A stretch of 5,172 bases of DNA from an uncultured Lachnospiraceae bacterium (GCA_905236615.1 CAJORC010000232.1:1-5172); one strand, 5' to 3'; positions 1-5,172 are shown, numbered from the stretch's first letter. Notes: generated by a model from the sequence alone, not told the origin. Numbers and translations are program-made.

Positions 1-2853
1 CCTGATACCAGTGTATCTGAACCTTCTATCACGATCGATACCCGTAATATAGAAAAGAATAATAAAGTAGAATTTGATGACAGTTCAAGGACAGTATCAC
101 CTGATATAATCTTTGAACATTGTGATGGTTATGATACTAAAGTAAGATTTTCATATACTGTCAGTGGAAATACCAAGGAAGATCTTAAAGAGTTCAGACC
201 GGCTGATGCAGGCAAATACAGTGTAAATGTTGTTGCAACAGCTGTAAAAGGCGATAAGACAGTTAGTAAAGACGCAAGTTTTGAATATACTATCACGCCT
301 GTAGAACTTACGCTTACCTCAAAGAGCGCAAGCAAGACCATCACGGATGGAACATCGATACTGCCTGAACCTTTAGTTGCTCATGAACTTGAGTCAGAAC
401 CCAAACTTCCGGGTGATGACAGTTTTGAGTATAATTTCACAGGCTCGATTTCTTCAGTAGGTGTATCGGATAACAGCTTTACTGTAAAGGCAGGAAAGAA
501 TACAGACCTTAATAACTATGTACTTGACCTGAAATTCGGAACTCTTACTGTTACAAGCGGCTATGACGAGGCTGTCAACGCTATGGGTGACATCCGTAAG
601 TTAAAAGCCGTTATGGATACAAAGGGAAGAGTCAAGGTTACATGGAAGAAGCCGGTTAATGCAAAGAAGCTCAGATACAGTATCTTTAGAATGAATGCTG
701 ACAAGAGCTGGACGATTCTTTCGGAAAAGCAGAAAAAAGCCAGCTATCTTGATAGTTCAGCATACGATGCGATGACTGCAAGCGGAAATCTTGTTTATAA
801 GGTTCTTGCTTACGGTAATGATGGTGCAGGAACTTACGGTGTCAGTGAGACACCCGGATATGTTCAGTGTGTACCGAAAATGATAGCTGCACAGAGCGGT
901 GCAAACTTTGCTTATATCGATCTTCAGTTTGCAAATACCGGAAACAGCAATTACCTTGTACAGCATGCTGTAAGGAATAAGACGAACAGCGAAACAGTAA
1001 CGGCGTCTGTTTCGGCAATGACTGCAGCGAAATATACAAAAAAGAATTCATCAATCCAGACTCTGCATTATTATGATGCAGGAGGAACTGATGTAACTAT
1101 TGCAAAGCAGAAAAATGTAACATTCTTCCTGCGCGTTGCAGCACCTGAGCTTACTATCAATGATTATGGAAAGACTTATACTGTTCCTGCAAGCGCATAT
1201 ACAGCATGGAAGAAGGTAAAGCTTACAAGCGGAAGCGCACCTGAAGTTGAAGGCTTTTCAGATGGAATGCATGCAATACACTTTACCTATTCAAAGGTAA
1301 AGAAGGCAACAGGTTACCTCATCGAGTATTCGACCGACCAGAATTTCACAGCATCATCAAACGGCGTGTATGTAAAGAAATTCGTTACCAGCAAGACCAC
1401 TGGAGATTACAAGAGCTGGTATACAAACCGTAAGGTTGAGATCACAGATATTCCTATGGGAATACCGTACTATTTCAGGGTAACAGCTTATACCGGAGGA
1501 TATGCAACAGAGGATACAGCTGATATTAACGGTAATGCAGGAACTACTTCAGAGGTTGTAAGCGAGTTCGGAAGACCGGAAGCACCGACGAATCTTACTG
1601 CGGAATATTATGAGGACAGTGAAGCAAGAGCTGATGCAAAGCTTGACTGGGAATACAACACAAGCAACTACGGCAGCCATATAGTAGGTTACGTTGCTCC
1701 AACACAGTTATATACTTATAATAAGACTACAAAGAAATATGATACGGAAGACGGAGCAGAAACATGGCTTGTACCGTTGAGCACTTATACATCCGGAGCA
1801 ACTTCAACGAAGAAGAAGTACAGAAATACTCTGGGTGATAAGATACCTAACGGTGAGATGGTAGAATACAGGGTTTCATCTGTATACTATAATGAGTCAA
1901 ATACAAGTATAGGTGAAAAAGGATATATTCTTGGTGAACCTGCAAAGGTTAACTTCATGAATCCTGAGAAGATCAAATTTAAGAAAAACACCTATACGGT
2001 TGGAGTCGGAGCAACACTGAAGACAGTATTGAAGTATACTCCGAAGAAGACAACCAATAATGATATAGAGTATTCGTTAGAGTCTGATGATGTAGACGAT
2101 CCTACAGATTATGTCAAGGTTAGCAGCAGCGGTGTACTTACAGGTGTGAAGAAGCTTTCAACTTCAAAGTATATCTATCTGTATGCAAAATCAAAGGCAG
2201 ATCCTTCCAATGTCTATGCGAAGGCAAGGATCAAGGTTAAGGCTAAGGAAAGTTCAGGCGGAGGCAGTGGATCAGGTGATTCTGATTCATCAAGCCTTGT
2301 AGTCTGCATCGATCCCGGCCATGGCGGAAGTGATGACGGTGCTTCTTCAGGCGGATATGATGAAAAAGATATAAATCTTACAATTGCAAAGCTTGTAGGC
2401 GGATACCTTGAGGACGCAGGAGCGAAGGTTTATTACACAAGGACATCAGATACATATGTAAGTCTTACTGACAGGACGGATTATGCTAAAGATAAAGGAT
2501 GTAATCTTTTTGTGAGCATACACTGTAATTCGGGCTCCAGTTCTGCATCAGGTACGGAAGTTTATTATTCTATCAAGTCTTCATGTGCTAAGAAGACACT
2601 TGCATCTAAGATAAGTTCTGCAGTATCGGGTGCGCTTGATACAAACAACCGCGGAGCCAAGACCAGAACCGGCGATAACGGTGACTATTATTCGGTTATC
2701 CGTACTTCTGCAGCAAAGGGTATACCCGGACTGATAGTTGAGCATGGTTTCCTGACAAATTCATCAGACCGTGAAAAGCTTACAAACAGCAGTTATCAGA
2801 AGAAGGCTGCTAAAGCTGAAGCAGATGCAATAATAAACTATTGGAATAAATAG
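1..2853 (+). CDS. Modular cell-surface N-acetylmuramoyl-L-alanine amidase (Amidase_3), 5'-truncated by window
   Basis: The reading frame is open from base 1 to the TAG at 2851-2853, so the start and any signal peptide lie off the left edge; the ATG at 583 is internal. Residues below count from base 1. Residues 1-99 and 100-186 look like bacterial Ig/MBG-type surface modules; the second ends in the typical GTLTVT. Fn3-like or similar beta modules follow at about 195-291, 292-406, 407-525 and 528-648, and a Big2-like module at about 655-749. A Gly/Ser/Asp hinge (750-765) leads to the C-terminal Amidase_3 domain (766-949). This has zinc-ligand candidates H774 (DPGHGG), E788 (DEKDINL) and H841 (SIHCN), and catalytic E914 (VEHGFLTN). 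The family cleaves the MurNAc-L-Ala bond, freeing stem peptides from peptidoglycan. The beta modules probably position the enzyme at the surface. No C-terminal anchor follows the domain. The amidase call is secure; the module boundaries are approximate. Confidence 0.93.
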   Translation, partial: PDTSVSEPSITIDTRNIEKNNKVEFDDSSRTVSPDIIFEHCDGYDTKVRFSYTVSGNTKEDLKEFRPADAGKYSVNVVATAVKGDKTVSKDASFEYTITPVELTLTSKSASKTITDGTSILPEPLVAHELESEPKLPGDDSFEYNFTGSISSVGVSDNSFTVKAGKNTDLNNYVLDLKFGTLTVTSGYDEAVNAMGDIRKLKAVMDTKGRVKVTWKKPVNAKKLRYSIFRMNADKSWTILSEKQKKASYLDSSAYDAMTASGNLVYKVLAYGNDGAGTYGVSETPGYVQCVPKMIAAQSGANFAYIDLQFANTGNSNYLVQHAVRNKTNSETVTASVSAMTAAKYTKKNSSIQTLHYYDAGGTDVTIAKQKNVTFFLRVAAPELTINDYGKTYTVPASAYTAWKKVKLTSGSAPEVEGFSDGMHAIHFTYSKVKKATGYLIEYSTDQNFTASSNGVYVKKFVTSKTTGDYKSWYTNRKVEITDIPMGIPYYFRVTAYTGGYATEDTADINGNAGTTSEVVSEFGRPEAPTNLTAEYYEDSEARADAKLDWEYNTSNYGSHIVGYVAPTQLYTYNKTTKKYDTEDGAETWLVPLSTYTSGATSTKKKYRNTLGDKIPNGEMVEYRVSSVYYNESNTSIGEKGYILGEPAKVNFMNPEKIKFKKNTYTVGVGATLKTVLKYTPKKTTNNDIEYSLESDDVDDPTDYVKVSSSGVLTGVKKLSTSKYIYLYAKSKADPSNVYAKARIKVKAKESSGGGSGSGDSDSSSLVVCIDPGHGGSDDGASSGGYDEKDINLTIAKLVGGYLEDAGAKVYYTRTSDTYVSLTDRTDYAKDKGCNLFVSIHCNSGSSSASGTEVYYSIKSSCAKKTLASKISSAVSGALDTNNRGAKTRTGDNGDYYSVIRTSAAKGIPGLIVEHGFLTNSSDREKLTNSSYQKKAAKAEADAIINYWNK

Positions 2854-2865
2854 GATTTTGAAAAT

Positions 2866-2906
2866 ACTTTTTGGTACTGTTTTTTAGCGGTGCCAAAAAG
2901 TTTTTT
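2866..2906 (+). terminator. Rho-independent terminator after the amidase gene
   Basis: A 14-bp stem pairs 2866-2879 (ACTTTTTGGTACTG) with 2888-2901 (CGGTGCCAAAAAGT), with two G-U wobbles and an 8-nt loop. It is followed directly by a run of six T (2901-2906). It begins 12 nt after the amidase stop codon. The lower stem is A/T-rich, so it could work as a partial terminator, with read-through feeding the next two genes. Confidence 0.85.
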
Positions 2907-2930
2907 CATAAGGGATGACAGAAGATGATT

Positions 2931-2935
2931 GGAGG
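2931..2935 (+). promoter_or_regulatory. Ribosome binding site deciding the lipoprotein start at 2940
   Basis: GGAGG lies 4 nt before the ATG at 2940, about the same short spacing as for the next gene (GGAG, then TATT, then ATG). The earlier in-frame ATG at 2925 has only a weaker AAGGG (2910-2914), 10 nt upstream. Starting at 2940 also puts Arg and Lys at residues 3-4, as expected for a signal peptide n-region. Confidence 0.6.
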
Positions 2936-2939
2936 CTAT

Positions 2940-3638
2940 ATGTTCAGAAAGAATTTACTTATGGCGTCTCTTATTGCGGCGATGGCGCTGATGACAGCGT
3001 GCGGCGGTGAAAATGGCGATAAGAAAGAGACGGATGCGACAATAACAGTTGGCACTGACAGCAGCGAGAGTGAAAATGAGACAGAAGAAGAGGAAGAAGA
3101 AGTTGATCCGGAAGAAATAAGCAAAGAGGATGCAAACGCACTTCTTGAGGAAAAGCTTGACGGACTTGGCTGCAGCGCTATCTATGATACAGAAACCATG
3201 GTGGGTGACGATTATTACTATACTTATACTGTGATAGATTCCGAAGAGAACGAAATGGATCAGATGCTGGCCGTAAATGCGGTATCCGGTGAAGTTTACG
3301 TTTATGATCTGGATGCAGATAAGGTTTCGGATTTTAAGAACTTTAAGCTCTATAATCCCGATAAGGATGCAAAGGTTTCATGGGAAGGCAGTTATAAACT
3401 TGATGAAATGACTGTATCACTGGAACCGGGAGATGATAATTCGTTTGAATTTAATTTCAAAGATGCAGACGGTAAGAGTGTGTTTGTCGGTGTTGCACAG
3501 GTGAGCGGAAACAGTGCTTCTTATAAAGATGATGATGTTTCGCTTGAATTTTCATTTGAAACCGATGGTTCGTTAAAGATTGCGAACAATGGTAATATAA
3601 ACGCTTATGCGGGAATTTATGCGCCCGCAGGAAAATGA
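2940..3638 (+). CDS. Acidic lipoprotein with PepSY-like module, function unknown
   Basis: The product is a 232-residue secreted lipoprotein. The N-terminus (MFRKN, then a hydrophobic stretch) ends in a lipobox-like LMTAC, which makes C21 the probable lipidated residue. Residues about 24-59 are a low-complexity acidic tether with six consecutive Glu (49-54). Residues about 60-129 resemble a PepSY-type fold: a helix (KEDANALLEEKL) and then strands ending in VNAVSGEVYVYDL. From W148 to the end there is a second beta-rich module (WEGSY, then alternating strands to AGIYAP) that I cannot assign to a named family. The start at 2940 is preferred on its GGAGG and signal peptide; 2925 is possible and adds 5 residues. 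The gene sits between two cell-wall hydrolase genes, and the next gene starts 10 nt after its stop, so the two are probably co-transcribed. PepSY domains are often linked to inhibition or control of secreted hydrolases, so a modulating role is conceivable but unproven. Being a real lipoprotein gene is well supported; its function is not. Confidence 0.85.
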   Translation: MFRKNLLMASLIAAMALMTACGGENGDKKETDATITVGTDSSESENETEEEEEEVDPEEISKEDANALLEEKLDGLGCSAIYDTETMVGDDYYYTYTVIDSEENEMDQMLAVNAVSGEVYVYDLDADKVSDFKNFKLYNPDKDAKVSWEGSYKLDEMTVSLEPGDDNSFEFNFKDADGKSVFVGVAQVSGNSASYKDDDVSLEFSFETDGSLKIANNGNINAYAGIYAPAGK

Positions 3639-3644
3639 AAGGAG
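3638..3644 (+). promoter_or_regulatory. Ribosome binding site overlapping the upstream stop codon
   Basis: AAAGGAG shares its first A with the TGA stop (3636-3638) of the lipoprotein gene and lies 4 nt before the ATG at 3649. A ribosome ending translation would cover this site, so the two genes are probably translationally coupled. This also favours 3649 over the in-frame ATG at 3607, which lies inside the lipoprotein gene. Confidence 0.7.
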
Positions 3645-3648
3645 TATT

Positions 3649-4647
3649 ATGAAAAAGAAAGGCTTAATCAGGAAGTTTCTGGCAGCTGCACTTACAGCAG
3701 TTACCGTGTTAACGGCAGCTATGCCGGTAACAGCTCAGGCAGCAACGGCTGCAAGCGGTTTTAAAGGGGTATGGATATCTTTTCTGGATATTCAGACTTA
3801 TCTTAAAGGGAAAGATCAGGCATCTTTTGATGCATCATTTTCTTCAATGTGTGATACAGTTCTGGCTCAGGGCTGTAATGCAGTTATTGTGCATGTCCGT
3901 TCACATAATGACGCTATCTATCCTTCAGCAGTTTATCCATGGAGCACGGTCATGCTCAACGGAAACCCGGGCTTTGATCCCTTGAGTGATATGGTAAGCA
4001 TTGCACATAATAAGGGATTGTCTTTCCATGCATGGATAAATCCGTATGGATACAGGAATGGTGTTATTACAGGAAATGCTGCGCTTGCAACGAATGATAA
4101 TATTGTTGCCGGCGTTCAGGAAATCGTTAACAATTATGCTGTAGACGGTATTCATTTTGACGATTATTTCCCTCCTGTGGGAACAGCTACGATCAGTTCA
4201 ATGGTTTCAAGTGTTCACAGTGTTTGTGAGGCTTCAGGCAAGGTTTTCGGTATTGCTCCCCAGGGAAATATACAGAATGTACTTGCTTCCGGTGCGGATG
4301 TAAATACATGGCTCTCAACTCCGGGATATGTTGATTATATCTGTCCTCAGATCTACTGGTCAGACCAGTATGGTGCATCAGCAGCAACTACGATGTATTC
4401 AAACAGAGTTGCTGCATGGAAGGCTATCGATAAAGCAGGGATTCCGATCTATGTAGGTCTTGCGGCTTATAAGAGCGGACAGGCGCTTTCCTACGATCCG
4501 GGCTGGGCATTATCAAATACAAACCTTGCAACACAGGTTGACAAGGCAAGGGCTCAGGGCTATTCAGGATATATAATCTACAGATTTGAGACACTTCTTT
4601 CACCTGCTGCAGCAACAGAACTTGCTAATTTAAAGGCAAAAGGCTGA
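3649..4647 (+). CDS. Secreted GHL10/DUF187-family glycoside hydrolase-like protein (DigH/YngK type)
   Basis: The product is a 332-residue exported protein. It has a Sec signal peptide (MKKKGLIRK, a hydrophobic core, and a probable cut after AQA at residue 31), then one TIM-barrel-type domain of about 295 residues. Motifs typical of the GHL10 (glycosyl hydrolase-like 10, formerly DUF187) family appear in order: FKGVWISF near the start of the mature protein; VHVR (81-84) with DAIYPS and YPWS (88-99); HAWINPY (127-133); DGIHFDDYF (166-174), which carries the likely active-site acidic residues D171/D172; and CPQIYW (232-237). Family members include Bacillus YngK and E. coli DigH (YddW). DigH acts on peptidoglycan glycan strands lacking stem peptides. 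This copy is shorter than YngK-type proteins, with no extra C-terminal module and no anchor, so it is probably released or held non-covalently at the wall. It follows the lipoprotein gene by 10 nt with coupled translation. The family call is firm; the substrate is inferred. Confidence 0.92.
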   Translation: MKKKGLIRKFLAAALTAVTVLTAAMPVTAQAATAASGFKGVWISFLDIQTYLKGKDQASFDASFSSMCDTVLAQGCNAVIVHVRSHNDAIYPSAVYPWSTVMLNGNPGFDPLSDMVSIAHNKGLSFHAWINPYGYRNGVITGNAALATNDNIVAGVQEIVNNYAVDGIHFDDYFPPVGTATISSMVSSVHSVCEASGKVFGIAPQGNIQNVLASGADVNTWLSTPGYVDYICPQIYWSDQYGASAATTMYSNRVAAWKAIDKAGIPIYVGLAAYKSGQALSYDPGWALSNTNLATQVDKARAQGYSGYIIYRFETLLSPAAATELANLKAKG

Positions 4648-4655
4648 TAGAATTT

Positions 4656-4702
4656 TAACTGTATCTGTTAGATTGCACAATATAGATACCTGTTATTTGT
4701 TT
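4656..4702 (+). terminator. Possible weak terminator after the GHL10 gene
   Basis: GTATCTGT (4661-4668) pairs with ATAGATAC (4682-4689) with one G-U pair. An outer TAAC (4656-4659) can pair with GTTA (4692-4695) across a small internal loop, and ATT/AAT (4672-4674/4679-4681) can pair inside. The following tract, TTTGTTTG, is T-rich but interrupted. It starts 8 nt past the stop and is the only terminator-like structure before the next promoter. The stem is AT-rich, so termination could be inefficient. Confidence 0.4.
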
Positions 4703-4726
4703 GACTTGTTTAAAATGGCAGATAAG

Positions 4727-4761
4727 TGAACAAAAAATGAACAAAAATATAAAATGTTCAT
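4727..4761 (+). promoter_or_regulatory. TGAACA repeat cluster, candidate operator or activator site
   Basis: TGAACAAAAA occurs twice in direct orientation (4727-4736 and 4738-4747), 11 bp apart, about one helical turn. The second copy also forms a perfect 7-bp inverted repeat, ATGAACA (4737-4743) and TGTTCAT (4755-4761), with an 11-bp spacer. The cluster ends 17 bp before the -35 box of the upstream promoter; the palindrome centre is about 65 bp before the likely transcription start, a place typical of activator sites. No regulator is identified. In such an AT-rich stretch the symmetry could be chance. Confidence 0.4.
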
Positions 4762-4778
4762 GAATTTCTCAAAATCTG

Positions 4779-4807
4779 TTTACAAATACCTCCTTATGGG
4801 TTATACT
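4779..4807 (+). promoter_or_regulatory. SigA-type promoter P1 for the mini-lipoprotein gene
   Basis: TTTACA (4779-4784) and TATACT (4802-4807) are separated by exactly 17 bp; each matches the housekeeping consensus at five of six bases. Transcription would begin near 4812-4815, giving a leader of about 80 nt. The AT-rich DNA just upstream could act as an UP element. It lies in the intergenic region directly before the only downstream gene. Confidence 0.75.
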
Positions 4808-4814
4808 AACCACA

Positions 4815-4834
4815 GTTGCAGGAAATGTTGCAAC
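4815..4834 (+). promoter_or_regulatory. Inverted repeat / 5'-end hairpin at the predicted P1 transcript start
   Basis: GTTGCA (4815-4820) pairs perfectly with TGCAAC (4829-4834) around an 8-nt loop; a G-U pair can extend it to 7 bp. It falls at or within a few bases of the start of the predicted P1 transcript. Such 5'-terminal hairpins can protect mRNA from decay. As DNA, the same palindrome could instead be a repressor site over the transcription start. Confidence 0.45.
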
Positions 4835-4845
4835 GGAAATTAATT

Positions 4846-4874
4846 TTGAGAAGATATGTCAACAGGCATATAAT
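4846..4874 (+). promoter_or_regulatory. Second candidate SigA-type promoter P2, start site at the ribosome binding site
   Basis: TTGAGA (4846-4851) and a perfect TATAAT (4869-4874) are separated by 17 bp, a better match to consensus than P1. Transcription would begin near 4880-4882, inside the AGGAGG at 4878-4883, giving an mRNA with a leader of only about 12 nt and a cut Shine-Dalgarno sequence. This makes its role uncertain: it may be a genuine tandem promoter, or a chance match in AT-rich leader DNA. Confidence 0.45.
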
Positions 4875-4877
4875 ATT

Positions 4878-4883
4878 AGGAGG
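4878..4883 (+). promoter_or_regulatory. Consensus ribosome binding site for the mini-lipoprotein
   Basis: A full AGGAGG lies 9 nt before the ATG at 4893. It is the strongest ribosome binding site in the window and, with the strong promoter match, suggests high expression of the small downstream gene. Confidence 0.8.
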
Positions 4884-4892
4884 AAAATTATT

Positions 4893-5111
4893 ATGAAAAA
4901 CAAGATTGCTATGGTAATGGTATCAGCTATGGTTGCAGCTACACTTATGATGGGTTGCGGTTCTGCTTCATCTGACGCTTCAACAGCAGCAGCATCAACA
5001 GAGGCAGCTTCAACAGAAGCAGCATCAACAGAGGCAGCTTCAACTGAGGCAGCATCAACAGAGGCTACTGAGGAGGCTTCAACAGAGGCAGCTTCAACTG
5101 AGGCAGAGTAA
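4893..5111 (+). CDS. 72-residue lipoprotein made of ASTEA repeats, function unknown
   Basis: The product has a lipoprotein signal peptide (MKNK, then a Met/Val/Ala-rich core) ending in LMMGC, so C22 is the probable lipidated residue. The mature 51 residues are almost only Ala, Ser, Thr and Glu. After a short GSASSD comes a degenerate unit (ASTAA, 29-33), five perfect ASTEA units (34-58), a TEE interruption (59-61), two more ASTEA units (62-71) and a final Glu. There is no folded cargo domain. Similar Ser/Thr/Glu-rich stretches serve as tethers between the lipid anchor and the working domain in larger Lachnospiraceae lipoproteins; here only the tether exists. The gene appears complete: it has its own promoter(s), an AGGAGG and a strong terminator starting 21 nt past the stop, so no lost downstream domain is visible. 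It is likely an abundant, negatively charged, possibly O-glycosylated surface peptide; that is inference. Signal peptide, RBS and flanking signals make a real gene likely despite the low complexity. Confidence 0.82.
   Translation: MKNKIAMVMVSAMVAATLMMGCGSASSDASTAAASTEAASTEAASTEAASTEAASTEATEEASTEAASTEAE
4992..5105 (+). repeat. 15-bp in-frame tandem repeat with a 30-bp higher-order period
   Basis: Seven copies of a 15-bp unit encode ASTEA: five contiguous (4992-5066), a 9-bp interruption (5067-5075), then two more (5076-5105). In the first five copies the first codon alternates GCA, GCT, GCA, GCT, GCA, so the apparent duplication unit is 30 bp; 4992-5014 and 5022-5044 are identical. The near-identity at silent positions points to recent expansion by slippage or recombination. 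Changes of 15 or 30 bp would keep the frame. Confidence 0.9.
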
Positions 5112-5126
5112 TTCGAACTTTCGAAT
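5111..5126 (+). repeat. Short inverted repeat directly after the mini-lipoprotein stop
   Basis: ATTCGAA (5111-5117) and TTCGAAT (5120-5126) are perfect inverted copies separated by 2 bp. As RNA this could form a 6-bp stem with a 4-nt loop, sharing the last base of the TAA stop and preceding the terminator hairpin by 6 nt. It may shield the mRNA 3' end, or have no function. Confidence 0.4.
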
Positions 5127-5132
5127 AATTCC

Positions 5133-5169
5133 AAAGACCTGTGGATTGTTCCACAGGTCTTTTTCTTTT
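5133..5169 (+). terminator. Strong rho-independent terminator after the mini-lipoprotein gene
   Basis: A perfect 12-bp stem pairs AAAGACCTGTGG (5133-5144) with CCACAGGTCTTT (5151-5162) around a 6-nt loop, followed by TTTTTCTTTT through 5169. The A-run on the 5' side means it could also end transcripts arriving from the opposite strand beyond the window. Confidence 0.95.
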
Positions 5170-5172
5170 ATA

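Noticed and set aside
129..344. Antisense ORF opposite the Ig-like modules, and other short reverse-strand ORFs opposite the three large genes
   Set aside because: They are antisense shadows of well-supported genes, with no signals or recognisable domains of their own.
583..2853. The ATG at 583 as the true start of the amidase gene
   Set aside because: The same frame is open back to base 1 and encodes Ig/MBG-like surface modules that run into the Fn3-like region; there is no ribosome binding site or signal peptide at 583.
2858..2880. TTGAAA (2858-2863) as the -35 of a promoter for the lipoprotein gene
   Set aside because: No acceptable -10 lies 16-18 bp downstream; the sequence there is the terminator loop (TTTTTA), and TACTGT at 2875 is only 11 bp away.
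3607..3648. In-frame ATG at 3607 as the start of the GHL10 gene
   Set aside because: It lies inside the lipoprotein gene, would put 14 polar residues before the signal peptide, and has no Shine-Dalgarno; 3649 has AAAGGAG and a standard MKKK start.
4856..4873. Five-codon leader ORF (MSTGI) upstream of the mini-lipoprotein
   Set aside because: It has only a weak GAGAAG upstream, overlaps the P2 -10 box and encodes nothing attenuator-like; a short ORF like this is expected by chance.
4992..5105. CRISPR-like repeat array
   Set aside because: The repeats are contiguous 15-bp in-frame coding units without unique spacers, inside a gene with clear start, stop and lipobox.
4859..5134. Reverse-strand ORF through the repeat gene, encoding SVEAA/SVDAA-like repeats
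   Set aside because: It is the antisense shadow of the ASTEA repeat. Its start lies in the terminator stem, and it lacks a signal peptide, ribosome binding site and promoter.

Overview
The window looks like a chromosomal stretch from a low-GC Firmicute, most likely a Lachnospiraceae gut or rumen bacterium of the Butyrivibrio/Roseburia type. This is inferred from the AT-leaning sequence, SigA-type promoters, strong AGGAGG-like ribosome binding sites, Cys-lipobox lipoproteins and a large surface protein built of Ig/Fn3-like modules. No sequence search was possible, so the genus is a guess. All supported genes are on the + strand. I see no tRNA, rRNA, CRISPR array, transposase or integrase.

Layout. 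Bases 1-2853 are the 3' part of a very large surface-protein gene whose start lies off the left edge. Its visible 950 residues are a string of beta-sandwich modules, then a Gly/Ser hinge, then a C-terminal zinc-dependent N-acetylmuramoyl-L-alanine amidase domain (Amidase_3) with all expected metal and catalytic residues. A clear hairpin terminator follows at 2866-2906. Only about 30 bp later comes a two-gene unit. Its first gene is an acidic lipoprotein with a PepSY-like module (2940-3638). Its second gene, 10 nt downstream, is a secreted glycoside-hydrolase-like protein of the GHL10/DUF187 family (3649-4647). A 245-bp intergenic region then carries a weak terminator candidate, a TGAACA repeat cluster and two tandem SigA-like promoters. 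These lead into a 72-codon gene for a tiny lipoprotein (4893-5111) whose mature part is almost entirely ASTEA pentapeptide repeats. A textbook terminator ends the window.

How it may work together. The most coherent biological idea is envelope remodelling. The amidase removes stem peptides from peptidoglycan and so leaves denuded glycan strands. E. coli DigH (YddW), a GHL10-family enzyme, is known to prefer such denuded glycans. An amidase gene next to a secreted GHL10 gene, with a lipoprotein between them, would be a plausible two-step cell-wall turnover module. That functional link is inference from adjacency and family knowledge.

The oddest gene is the repeat-only mini-lipoprotein. It has its own well-formed promoter region and terminator, and it has a signal peptide and a linker-like repeat but no cargo domain. 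I found no convincing evidence of a defence or mobile system here.
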